From Acanthamoeba castellanii str. Neff (lineage: Eukaryota > Discosea > Longamoebia > Acanthamoebidae): a DNA stretch of 64,000 bases. Both the position numbers and the translations under genes were made by a program. The stretch spans positions 440,589 to 504,588 of the forward strand of contig NW_004457313.1 in NCBI RefSeq assembly GCF_000313135.1, written 5' to 3'. This document shows, piece by piece, positions 24,201 through 34,866 of the stretch. How positions within the stretch are numbered: the first letter of the stretch is position 1; every line of letters begins with the position of its first letter. The notes under the pieces are model-generated. The model did no database searches, was not told where the DNA came from, and was given only the letters and a program-made list of their open reading frames with translations.

Positions 24201-24966
24201 CTCGCGGTCCCGTTTCGTATCGTGCAACTGACTGGGCGCGTTTGGCGCGATCGCCCGGTGCAGGTGCAAACTGCGATCTACTCGACGGCTGCGATAGAAG
24301 TAACGGCTCTGGGTGTCGGCTCCCTCGTGGTCGCCTCACTTCTCGACTTTACTGTACGCCTCATTACGCAGTTCTTCCCTCCCAGTCTCTGTGGTATTGC
24401 TTCAAGATAGGCGACTGATGCAGAAATTGGGCACAGGGTGTGTTGGGGGCGGGTGCTCTCGCGATTAGCGGCCTCTGTGTCCTTCCTTACAAGCGGGCTC
24501 AGGTAATGTTACATGCGATGTGTAAGCGAGGCCTGGTCGACTGATGCCAACGCGTTGCGTTGAGCAGGTCAAGCGGATCTTCAACGAGAAAATCGCAGGG
24601 CTGCGGGTGAACATGAGGGGCGTCATGCATGCGCACTTCGATAGGGTATGTGAGCCTCACGCCACCGCAATCGGACGAAGACAATGTGCCACTGAGAATC
24701 ACGTTTACATATAGGAGCTCGCCGACAACATACGCAAGATCCAGGGTTCCGTGTCTCCGTACACTCTCTACGTCAAGACTGAGAAGGAGAAGGTTCGCTC
24801 CACTTGGATCAGTGTTCTTGGTCACGCACTGACTTGATCACTACAGTTGACCAAGACGAAGACAAGGATTGAGGACACGATGAAGCGAGTCTCGAACAGC
24901 ATACACTCAATCGATCTGGCCTTCCAGGGCGAGTCCGCCGAGGCCCCCGAAGAGGACCTCCAGTAG
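21253..24966 (+). CDS. Dynamin-like GTPase, FZL/fuzzy-onions-like, probably mitochondrial
   Basis: About 18 small exons. The first exon (MRRTTAATMAQGRVVTTATF) is Arg/Ser/Thr-rich with no acidic residues, typical of a mitochondrial presequence. The GTPase domain shows G1 GEFNAGKSAF, G2 Thr in PTTSKIT, G3 LVDTPGTNA and G4 LQKVDLL. Long helical regions follow (SRLQVLAKDITSIEHIEEQL and others). Near the C-terminus are two hydrophobic segments (AAIEVTALGVGSLVVASLL, VLGAGALAISGLCVLP), then a coiled coil ending EAPEEDLQ. This layout fits bacterial-type dynamin-like proteins and plant FZL, which remodel or fuse organelle membranes. With no plastid here, inner mitochondrial membrane is the likely site (inference). 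Confidence 0.85.
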
Positions 24967-25101
24967 TCGCCGCACACCACCGAGCGGCCAATAAATGCGT
25001 GTTTGGCATTCCTGTCCAGGCGTGCTTTTTTGCCGGCGCGTGCTGGAAGCGCTCACTCTTCACTTTCGCAAGCAGCTGACCACGTCGCGTACGCGAGCGC
25101 A

Positions 25102-26365
25102 ATGAACGTAGAGGGCGAGAAGGGCGAAGGAACGAAAGCGAGCGGAGACTCGACCACGACGCAAGACATAGCCGCTGTGCATTCGGTCCTGCAAAGTACG
25201 CACGTCCTCTTTCTTCGCTGACGTTACGTTTTACGCGTAGTAGATACTCAAAGCTCTCGTACATCGGCCACCAGCGCTACAGCTCCAAAACGAAAAGCTT
25301 GCCAAGTATCAGGAGATAAGGTTCGTACTCGCTTCTGTTCGCGAAGAAGCAGCTTTACCTCTAACAACCTCGTTCAGCTATCGCTGGCACCAACAGGTAC
25401 TTCCTTACCTGTGATCGGGTTAGGGTGTTGAGATGTGGCTCTAAGCTCTACACGCCTGGTAGCATCACCAAAACCTCAAGAAGATCATCGGTAAGTACCT
25501 CGCGAGTGAGCGTTGGGCAGAAAGCTCATGGATAACGCCCTTTTTACACAGCCGGTATCAACAGGCTGGCGGAGATGATGAGGGAGCCCTCTTCCTTGCG
25601 TAGCGGTGAGTCTTTCCGTATCGAGCCAGGTAGTGCCCTCATTCCCTCGAAATGCGGACTTTCGCTCATGCCTTCACCATATAGACGAGAGCCTCCTCGA
25701 AGGAAGCGCGCTAGACAAGCTATCTTCCTCCAGCTTTCGCTACCAAGGTACCACCATACCACTTTACGTGCACGCCAAGCAGGAATTCAACGTCACTTCG
25801 TAGAGGATAGTCGTCGAGTTCATCCGATGATGTCGCCGAGCGGAAGCTACACACCGTCAACGAAAGCGGCATCTTTCCACGACCGCGTCATGAGCTTTAA
25901 GGACTCGCTCCACTCGCATGAGCTGCGCCAGCTCCTCAGTTCCATCACCATGGACGAATTTCAAGAGCTGAGAGAAGCATCCGCGTCGGTCATTCTGCCT
26001 ATCGTTGTGGATTGGCTCTACGGTACGCATACCGAACTCTCTGCAGTTACTTCGCCAACTCACAGCTTCTACTCTTCAGACCCGGTCACGCAAAGCCTGG
26101 CCCTTGTCTACCTCTGGGAGACCGCTAAGCAGTTCCCAGCGCTGTTTCGCAGAGCGGAGAACAGTCAGCTTATACTCAAGTGCTACTCAGGTGAGCTTAA
26201 GCGTTATGGTTGGCTCTCTCACTCGCTTACTGATGCTCTTTCTCAGCTCTGGACGGTGTGAGCAGCTCGGACACATTCTCGCCCGAAGAGATCACTCAAA
26301 TCCGGGAGTTCATCGCCCTGGCATGCTCCAGAACCACCTCGCCTGCCATGTCTTGGTCTGTCTAA
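25102..26365 (+). CDS. Helical protein of unknown function
   Basis: About seven tiny exons. The first starts MNVEGEKGEGTKASGD; the next join in frame as LQLQNEKLAKYQEISYRWHQ, QNLKKIIAGINRLAEMM, DESLLEGSALDKLSSSSF and then a longer part (FHDRVMSFKDSLHSHELRQL and DEFQELREASASVILPIVV). The end is SLALVYLWETAKQFPALFRR to AMSWSV. The exon 1 to exon 2 junction is uncertain: the obvious GTACGC donor gives the wrong phase, while a weaker GTCCTG donor fits. The product is mostly alpha-helical, with no signal peptide or catalytic motif. It lies between the FZL-like gene and SMU1 with tight spacing. I do not recognise a family. Confidence 0.6.
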
Positions 26366-26550
26366 GCCAGACGCGCGACGCATTCTTCGAAACACCCTTC
26401 ATCATGTTCCGCGCGTAGGAGACAAAAGGCTGAAGCGGTTGCTACCGCCACCTTAAAAAGACAAGAGGTGAAAATTCCCGGCTTTGTTGAACACAAAAAA
26501 AGAAGGAAAAAGAAAAAGAAATCAAATCTTCTTCTAGCGAGGTGGCGACG

Positions 26551-29007
26551 ATGAGCGTGCGAGCGGATTCAGGGGAGTACGTTGCAATCTCTGCATTGCA
26601 CCTTTAATTGCATGTGTACGCATTCATTCCGATTCTCACCCGTTTGTCGTCAAATTCAGTGTCGTCCGGCTAATCTTGCAGTTCCTCAAGGAGCAGTCGC
26701 TCTTCAACGCCATGCACACACTTCAGGTAGCCCAAATATTTCTTTATATATTTGATTTTATTGATGAGATAGAACTCTATTCATTTATTGATTCGCGTGG
26801 TGCGTGTGCGTAGGAGGAGGCCCAAATATCGCTCAACACGGTAGACAGCATTGAGGCCTTCACCTCAGACGTCACGCACGGTCGTTGGGACTCGGTGCTG
26901 CGCACGGTGGGCACATTTGCCCTCCCGCAGCCTCTCGTCATCGATCTCTACGAGCAGGTACGGCCCAGTTTCTTATTCTTCTTCGCATGTGAGTGCGCAC
27001 GCATGCAGTGAAGTGACGTATCGGTGTGCGACACAGATTGTGATTGAGATGATCGAGTTGAAGGAGAGTGAGACGGCGCGAGCGATGCTGCGCGACACGG
27101 CGCCTATGGTGCTCCTCCGCAACAAGGACCCCGAGCGATACCTCAGGCTGCAGCGACTGATCAACAAACCCTTCTTCGATCACCGCGATGCCTACCCCGA
27201 TGGCTCCAACAGAGAGAAGCGACGTGCCGTCATCGCCAAAGGTGAGTCTGGCCAGCTCATGGCCGTCTGCAAGCGCATGTGTTGACGTGTGGCGTGCGCG
27301 CGTGTGTCGTGTTGTGTTATGCGCGTGTGCATGCGTCAGCTCTTGTGGCCGAGGTGCAGGTGGTACCGCCATCGCGCCTGATGGCCCTCATCAATCAGGC
27401 GCTCAAGTACCAGCAGCTCCAGGGCCTGCTGCCGCCCGGCTCGGAGCTCGATCTGTTCCGAGGCACCACCGCCGCCCAGCAGGAAGAGGAAGAGACCTTC
27501 CCCACGCAGCTCGAGAAGATAATTAAGGTACCCGTCGTATTCTCTACTTGTGTTGAACATTAATTTAATCATTAATTGTAATTGCGATTCGAAATTGTAC
27601 TTGAATAATGTTATTGCAATTGTTATAGTTCGGAGCCAAGTCGCACGCCGAGGCGGCCGCGTTCTCGCTCGACGGCCAGTCGTTGGTCACGGGAAGCGTG
27701 GACGGCTTCATCGAGGTGTGGGACTGGGTCACCGGCAAACTCCGCAAGGACCTCCAGTACCAGGCCGAGGTGCCTCTCTGTTTCTCTCTCTCTCTCTCTC
27801 TGAGGAAGATGGTGGTGATGATGAAGCAAATACTGATGGTTCGTATCTTGGCTGTGCTTACTGGGGCGTGCAGGACAAGTTCATGATGCACGCTGAGTCG
27901 GTGTTCTGCGTGAACTTCAACAAGGACAGCGAGCTCCTCGTTACGGGCAGCCAGGATGGCCAGGTGAAGGTTTGGCGTATGGCGACGGGCAAGAGCCTGC
28001 GCAAGTTCGAAAAGGCCCACGTCGAGGGTGTCACTTGCGTGTGCTTCGCCGACGATTCTTCACACATCCTCTCTGGCTCCTTCGACCACACCATCCGGTA
28101 TCACACGCACACACGCATCACCGCACACTGTGCAACACATTCTGAAGAGTGCACTCGTTCGTCACGGGCATTGCAGGATTCACGGTCTGAGGTCGGGCAA
28201 AACGCTGAAGATCTTCCGAGGCCACTCCTCCTACGTCAACGCTGCCATCTACTCTGAAGATGAAAACTACGTACGACACACACATACACACACACCACCG
28301 CACACACACCACCGCACAGGCACGCGCATGACTAACTCTCGCTGTGTGTTGCTTCGCCGCCGATTCAGATCATCTCGGGCAGCAGCGATGGTACGGTGCG
28401 CGTGTGGGATGCTAAGACGACGGACTGCCTTCGCTTCTTCTCGCCAAGCGGCGCAGGACGGCACATCACCGAGCTCACCTCCATCCACTCGCTTCTCCTC
28501 TCTCCGCTCAATCCCGAGTACATCATCGTCGGCAGCAAATCCAACACCGTCCACCTCATGAACCTGAAGGTAACCCTCTTTCATCATCGTCACCATCACC
28601 ACCATCACCTTCACCTTCATCTAAACGTTGTTCGTTGTGTCGAGCAGGGCAAGGTGATCAAGTCCTACTTCTCGGGGAAGAAGGACGTGATCTTCCTCAA
28701 GTGCATTACAAGCAAGAAGGGCGGCTTTATCTACGCTGTGGGCGAGGACAGGCACCTCTACTGCTTTAACGCCAACACGGGCAATCTTGACTACACTCTG
28801 ATGGTACGCAGCGCTCGCTTTCATTTTCAAGTGTGCGTGCGGTCGTGCGTGTGTCGTGTCGTGTCGTGTCGTTTCCTCACTTTGCTTCGTTGATTGCAGG
28901 ACCTGCACGAGAAGGAGGTCATCGGTCTGGCCCACCACCCGCACAAGAACCTCATCGCCACCTTCGCCGACGACGGCCTGCTGAAGCTGTGGAAGGGCGA
29001 AAAATGA
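26551..29007 (+). CDS. SMU1: Splicing factor SMU1 (LisH-CTLH-WD40)
   Basis: Colinear with animal SMU1 over its whole length (about 500 residues). Exon 1 is [10 protein letters not shown], exon 2 [20 protein letters not shown] (LisH). Then come [16 protein letters not shown], the CTLH region ([20 protein letters not shown]), EAYPDG-like [40 protein letters not shown], and ELDLFRG. Seven WD40 repeats follow, for example [54 protein letters not shown] and [18 protein letters not shown]. It ends [15 protein letters not shown]1 pairs with RED in the spliceosomal B complex and supports splicing of short introns, which this genome has in abundance. Confidence 0.97.
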
Positions 29008-29464
29008 GTGAGTCCGTCCATGACTCTCTCGCACCACCAAGATCACTCTTTTCCTCCTGTGCGAGTCTGTCGTGCGTGTGTCACTTTTCCTGCTACTTAG
29101 GAGAAAAGCGACGGACCAACGGCTGATCATCGAGTCATTTATCCCGCCAATGAGGGAGATTCAGGAATTCGGCGCGGGAAATTGTTTGGCGCCAAGGCGG
29201 AAAGCCCCAGGGGCAGGGACGTCTGCAGTACACAGGCTTTGTGGCGGTTGCAGAGTCGGCGCAACAAGAACAGGCTGCTCGCGGCGTTCGTGACATCTCT
29301 CGCGGCGTTGGTAGAACAGGAGGTGTGGACAGCAATCAGACTGAATTTCGGCCAGCAGGATAGATTCGATACATCGAGATCGAGATCGATTATTTCGAAT
29401 AATCTCCATCTTTGTTCTGTAGCCCTCTGGTCTCCTCTCTTTTACCTCTCCTCTGCGCCGCACC
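29008..29464. other. Gap between SMU1 and the PAP2 gene
   Basis: 3' flank of SMU1 and probable promoter of the next gene. A T/C-rich run directly before ATG 29465 (TCTCCTCTCTTTTACCTCTC at about 29430) looks like an initiator-type pyrimidine tract. No gene is seen. Confidence 0.4.
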
Positions 29465-31591
29465 ATGGATCATTCGAGTGATGCACGAGTGCGCGACTTT
29501 GAAGAAGACCTGGACGATGAAATCCATCTCGATAATGCATCCATCAACAATGACACCGTCCTCTCGCTTCCGGCCGCACACAAGCACTTGTCCTCTGCAC
29601 CACCGAGGCGGAGTCGAGATCGTAAGGGCTGCTACTCGGAGCGATTTCCCGATCGACGCGTCATCTTCCTACTCACGGTGATGCAGCTGATGGGATTCAC
29701 CTTCCTCTTCCTGGCGGGCCTCGTCGAGAGCGTAGCCATCACCCTCGTGTGGGGCTTCCTGTCTCTCGGACTCTACCTCTTCATCAGATGGGCCAATCAT
29801 CGCGGCTACAACGACACCTTGAGCGCCGCGGTGGCCCGCGGTCTGCTCATGGGCGCACTGGCCCTGGCCATCCTCTTCTACTACGAGGGCACCCACGGAA
29901 CGGTACACGAGATGCGCGAGCGCGAGCCCAATCTCAAGCTCTACGACGACGAACTGCTCAGCATGGACCGGTTCATGCTCGGCTGGCTCTTCCCCGACGG
30001 ACAGCTATCGCTGTGGGCCGACGAAAATCGCTTCATCGGCCCAGAGAGCCTCATCGGACCCCTCCTCACCGAGATCCTTCAAATCTACTACGCCAGGTAC
30101 CGACCGCGCACAGGTGCCTGCTACGCAGCACGCAACACATCCACACTAACGTCGCCTTCGTGCAGCTTCTTTGGCTGGTGCAGCGTGCTGATCGTGTACG
30201 TGGGCCTGTGGGAGTACTTCATCTGCGGCTTCACCGGTGCCCGCACCGACTCCCTTGAGGCGTACGCTGCTTACTATCGCCAGTGTCATCATCTTTATCA
30301 TCACGCGCCACGCACTCTTCTTCTCGCTCGGGCACTTTTTAGCCTCTGGGTCGGAAGAGTCGACCGACACACTCGCTTACCCACACCCGTCTCTTCTTGC
30401 AGAGACGTCGAGGCGCACAACCCGCACAAGTATACGGAGATGCAGGAGATGGGCTCTGCTGAGGACGGTGATGAAAAGGATTCCCCTTCATTCGATGGGT
30501 ACGGCTCGGCCTCACGCGCGCGCCCGCTCTCTCTCTCTCTCTCTGGCCGGGTATCCTCACCGGGAGTCTCTGCGTTGCGTGCGTAGGGCTACGACGGGGG
30601 CCAAAGGACTCGCCAAGACCTACCGCTATCGGTTCTGGAAGTGGACCTTCTGGTTCACCCACGACGCGGCCGTCTGGCGGCGGCTCTTGATGATTATCCT
30701 CGCCATTCTCGGTACGCTTCACAGTCCTCTCTGCTTCGCGTTCTCTGTCTCTTGTCTGGCGTGACATGCATGCATGCATACATAACGGAGAACCCCAAGC
30801 GATCTCACTGATTGGTTCCACGACAGGCGCGTTTCTGTTGAACTACCTCGTCAGCTTCATGTTCCCGGCCGTGAGCCCGCGCGTTTCACTCAAGCACAGG
30901 TACGCATGTGAAATTCATACATGACGTCTCTCCTGCCTCCAGAGCTGTGCGAACTCCTTCTTCGCTCACCCGCCAGCCACTCACGGAAAAACAATGTCGA
31001 TCAGATTCAAGAACCCGCTGTCTGGGTACTGGTTCAGCGACATCATCCGCGACACGCTGTCGAAGACCGACGAGGGCACCTATGGCTCGTTCCCCTCGGG
31101 ACACGTCGCCCTCACCTGGGTTCCCTCCATCGTTGCCCTCAAGCTCGGCTATCCCAAATACGGTAAGGCCCTCATGTGCGTGTGTGTGTCGTGTGCGGTG
31201 CGTGCGCACACGTCCGCTCACCACTTACGGTGCCGCTTGGGATTGCGCACAACCAGGTTGGAGCTGTCTGGTGGCTGCCGTGCTGATCACCTTCTCGACC
31301 CTGTACCTGCGCTACCACTACTTCACCGACGTGGTGTTCGCCATCCCGCTCATCGTCTTCGGCCTCTACTTTGGCGGCATCTACACCATGACGCCCTACA
31401 AGCGCGCCGCGCGCCGCGCCTGGCACTGGCTGCGACCCCGCCTGCCCTGCGCGTTCGTGCAGGAGTGGGGCCGCTATCACGACGACGACCTCGTCTTTGC
31501 TGGCGACAAGTACGATGATGACGATTACGACGATGAAGTCGACGACGTTCACGACTTTGACGCCAACCAAGCGGAGGAGACGCGGCGATGA
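29465..31591 (+). CDS. PAP2-superfamily integral membrane phosphatase or inositolphosphotransferase
   Basis: Begins MDHSSDARVRDFEEDLDDE with an acidic cytosolic front. Six or more membrane spans follow (VIFLLTVMQLMGFTFLFLAG, LLMGALALAILFYY, FGWCSVLIVYVGLWEYFICG, LLMIILAILGAFLLNYLVSF, LITFSTLYL, VVFAIPLIVFGLYFGG). The PAP2 active site is visible as GSFPSGHVAL (C2) and LRYHYFTDVV (C3, R-x-H-x3-D); VSPRVSLKHRYKNP may hold the C1 Lys/Arg. Enzymes of this type dephosphorylate lipid phosphates or, in the Aur1/IPC synthase branch, transfer phosphoinositol to ceramide. The long DRFMLGWLFPDG-type stretch before the core resembles the second group. The Asp-rich tail (KYDDDDYDDEVDDVHDF) is cytosolic. 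Confidence 0.85.
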
Positions 31592-32213
31592 GCTTCCTTA
31601 TGATGCGCGGAAAGCTAGAGAGCCGGACGATGACCAAGAAGGGAAGAAGAAGAAGGGGAAGGAGAAGGAGAAGAGGGAGGCCCGCTGCCTTGTTCAGTGT
31701 ACCTTGTACAAGATTTTGTTTATTATTATTTATTTTTATTCTTTTAAAACATGTTCCAATCATTCTCAAGGGAAGAAGTACACGCTGCCGCGTGGTGATG
31801 AGGGACATACCATACGGGGTGTTAGTGGTCGGAGATAGGATCAACAGTTGTTGTTGTGGGGCCGAGGGCCGCGGAGGGGGCCACTGTGCGGGATCGGAGT
31901 GATTGATGACAGAGCCCGCACTGGAGTCCAGCACTGTGGGTTCATGGACTGATGACAACCCGTACAGTGATTGTTGTGGGCTATGTGGGCCGCTATGTAG
32001 GATCGGCGTGATTGATGACAGCGCCCGCACATGTGGGTTCAATTGATGACACAACCCGCACACGTGCACAACTGTTGCGGGAGCGCGTTCATTGGACCGG
32101 TCTGTAGTTGTCAAAATACAAAACAGCTCAAGAGCTTTGCTGGGCCTTTGTTCCGTTTTGTTTTTGCCCTGCATCAGCCCTCCGACCTAAAGTTGAATCA
32201 CACCCGCGAGGAT
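31592..32213. other. Gap with degenerate tandem repeat upstream of a regulator gene
   Basis: About 620 bp without a convincing gene. The first 150 bp are A/G-rich 3' flank. A two-copy degenerate repeat at 31849-32064 lies 150 bp before the Zn2Cys6 start codon, where regulatory DNA is expected. Confidence 0.45.
31849..32064 (+). repeat. Two-copy degenerate direct repeat
   Basis: Both copies contain TTGTTGTGGG, a GGGCCGC core, GGATCGG(A/C)GTGATTGATGACAG, GCCCGCAC, GTGGGTTCA and GATGACA(C)AACCCG in the same order. Copy 1 is about 31849-31968 and copy 2 about 31969-32064. The inner GATTGATGACA element also occurs alone. Confidence 0.7.
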
Positions 32214-34624
32214 ATGCAGCAGCGCCCGAGGAAGAAGGTTTGCATCCAATGCCGTCGGGCTCACACCGCCTGTGACGGGTACCGCGTCCCTCATTCATTA
32301 AATTGACTAAATTAACCTACTCTCAATCAATGTTTTATAAAATATTATTTATTTCTTCATGTATACATCGATTTTACTGGGCCTATCCCCTTATCATTTA
32401 TTTATTTATTTATTTATTTCAATATACAAAGGCACTTTGATTTCACGTTTTTCTCGTTGTCTGGTGCTGTCCATCCAGGCAACAGCCCTGCCGCCGATGT
32501 ATTGGGGCCGGGATGGCCGACCAGTGCTGTCCACCGCCGCCCGGCAGGCCGCGCGGGCGTTACATGACCGGCGGCCTGGCCGGCGCAGGTGGTGCCCCGG
32601 GCGCCGCCGTTGCCGGTGCGCCGCCACAGATGCCCAACGTCGGCATGCCCGCCCTGGCGCCCCACGTCATGCCGGCGCAGACCACCTTTGCCTCGGCCTT
32701 CGCCTCTTCCGCCGATCCCTCCGCCGCCGCCGCGGGCCTTGCCGACCCCTACGCCCAGCCGCAAGCCAAGAAGCAGCGCAGCGAGCCCAACGGCGGTGCC
32801 GGGGCTGGAATGATCGGAGTGCCGCTGCTGTACGACGGCGCGCAGGGTGGTACGACCACGTCGACGTCGACGGCGGCGGAGCTGAGCCAGATCAAGTCGC
32901 TGATGTCGATGCTGATCGAGCAGGTGCGCGAGGTCAAGCGCGAGAACGCCGACCTGCGCGAGGAGGTGCTCGATATGCGCATACGCCTGGACGACAACGA
33001 CGCCATACACAAGCGGCACATGGACGAGCTGCGCCGCGAGGTGGCCGCCGCCGGGCTGAAGGGACCGCGCAAGGGCCGCCGATCGCACGATTCGTCGCCG
33101 TCGTCGTCGTCGTCGGCCTTGTCGCTCTCGACCACTACGCTCGCCAACAGCGGTAACACGACGGCCAACGTGCTCGAGTCGGCACTCCAGCGGCAGGCCA
33201 TCATGACCACCCTGCCCTTCGTCCGGGAGTACAGCGAATATCTGGACTCGTTCGTGCTCAACGACGTCATGTACTCATCATCTCCCATCATCGCCCGTTG
33301 CGTGTGTCGTGTGCTTGTCGTGTGCGACACGACTGACATCGCACGCGCGCAGGACGGATGCGTTTGCGGTGTTCTACATGGGGGAGCCCAAGTCAGTCGA
33401 GGAGCTCTCCGTCAATCCGCCGGTGTTCGTGCACGCCTCGCCGGCCTGCTGTGCGCTCACCGGATTCACCCAGGTTCGCACCCTTCACCACCGCCCACAC
33501 CACCACTTGGCGCCGTAGTGCTCACCACCCTTTTCCCCTCTGTGTGTCGTGTGTCGTGTGTCGTGTGTCGTGCGCCGTGTGCGGCGGTGCGTGTGTCGTG
33601 TTTGTAGGAGGAGCTGATGGGCAAGCCGATCTTCATGCTCTGCCAGACGGAGAAGGAAATGATCTTCGTCATCCTCACGCGCATCTTCAGCAAGCCCACC
33701 AAGCCCACGGGCGAAATCTTCGTCACCACCATGACCTGGGCCACCAAGGACAAGCGCGCCCTCGTCGTGCGCCTGCGCCACCAGATCTTCTACAACAAAC
33801 AACGACAGGTATCGTTGCGTGTCGTGTCGTGCGCGTGTCGTGTGCGTGTCGTGCTCACATTCCGCAACATTCCACAACAGCCCAAGTGGTATTTTGTGGC
33901 GGTGGAGTCGGTGCTGGACGACGACGCGCCGGAGCCGCAGCGGAGCCTGAGCGACATCCTCCACAACCCGAGCGAGCTGCAGCGCTTCAAGAGCCAGTTC
34001 TCGGCCTTCTTCGACTCGCTCTACACCACCAAGACCGTCACCACCACCGTCACCACCCTGCACCACGCCGGCCCCGGCGCCCACGCGCTCATGGGCAGCT
34101 CCATCCCCGCCGCCTTCCCGCCCTCTTCCTCCACCACATTCTCCGCATTCCCGGCCATGTCGCACCACTTCCCGCACGCCATGATCGGCGCCGCCCAGTA
34201 CTACCAGCAGCAGCCGCCGCAGCTGGGGCCGGCCTCGTCTGAGGACTACTCGCCGTCGTCCGGGTCGATGTCGGCCTCTTCGTCGTTCGACTCGTCGTCG
34301 CCCGATTCCAACCCGCTCGACCCAGCCACCACATCATCGTCGTCGTCGTCGACCTTGTCGTCGATGTCGTCATCGACGCAGGCGTGGAGCAACATCACGC
34401 TGGCCGAGCTTTTGGAGGACGACGAGTGCCGAGCCATCCTACAGGAGCAGAAGCGAAAGGCCGCCGAGAGTCACCAGCTCCAGCTCCAACAGCAGCAGCA
34501 GCTCAACCAACAACGCGTCAATCTCACCAGCGGCAGCGGCGGAGGGAGCGGCAAGTCGTTGGCCGATCAGAGCCTCGAGGAGCTGCTCGACGAGTTCGTG
34601 CCGCGCACTGCCCAGCCCTCCTGA
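32214..34624 (+). CDS. Zn2Cys6 (GAL4-type) and PAS domain transcription regulator, copy A
   Basis: Five exons (32214..32278, 32479..33270, 33353..33473, 33608..33808, 33881..34624) give 640 residues. Residues 10-40 form a binuclear zinc cluster: CIQCRRAHTACDG joined across intron 1 to QQPCRRCIGAGMADQC (C-x2-C-x6-C-x5-C-x2-C-x8-C). A Pro-rich loop and a coiled coil follow (SLMSMLIEQVREVKRENADL). A PAS domain lies at about 285-400 (DAFAVFYMGEPKSVEEL, ASPACCALTGFTQEELMGKP, FVTTMTWATKDKRALVVRLR). The tail is Ser- and Gln-rich and could activate transcription. Zn2Cys6 plus PAS is the layout of fungal ERT1/AcuK carbon-source regulators. That kinship is an inference from architecture. Confidence 0.88.
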
Positions 34625-34866
34625 GCCCCCATTTGTTTTATTTGTTTTATTTGTTTTGCTTTTATCTGTTTTCGCTCCCAGTGCGGGCCTGTACACACAT
34701 ACACCACGAGTCGTCAACTTCACCAGACACGGGGACCGCGGGGCAGTCACGTCTCGGCGGGTAGATCATTCCGGCGGTAAGATCCGGCGGTACTTGCCGG
34801 TAGAGGTTGCATTCCACACATAACTCATGCTTTCACTCGGCCAGTGAAGCGCAAACGTTGTGCACA

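Noticed and set aside
25408..25422. Second telomere-like tract (GGGTTAGGGTG)
   Set aside because: Only a single TTAGGG unit in an intron; expected by chance.
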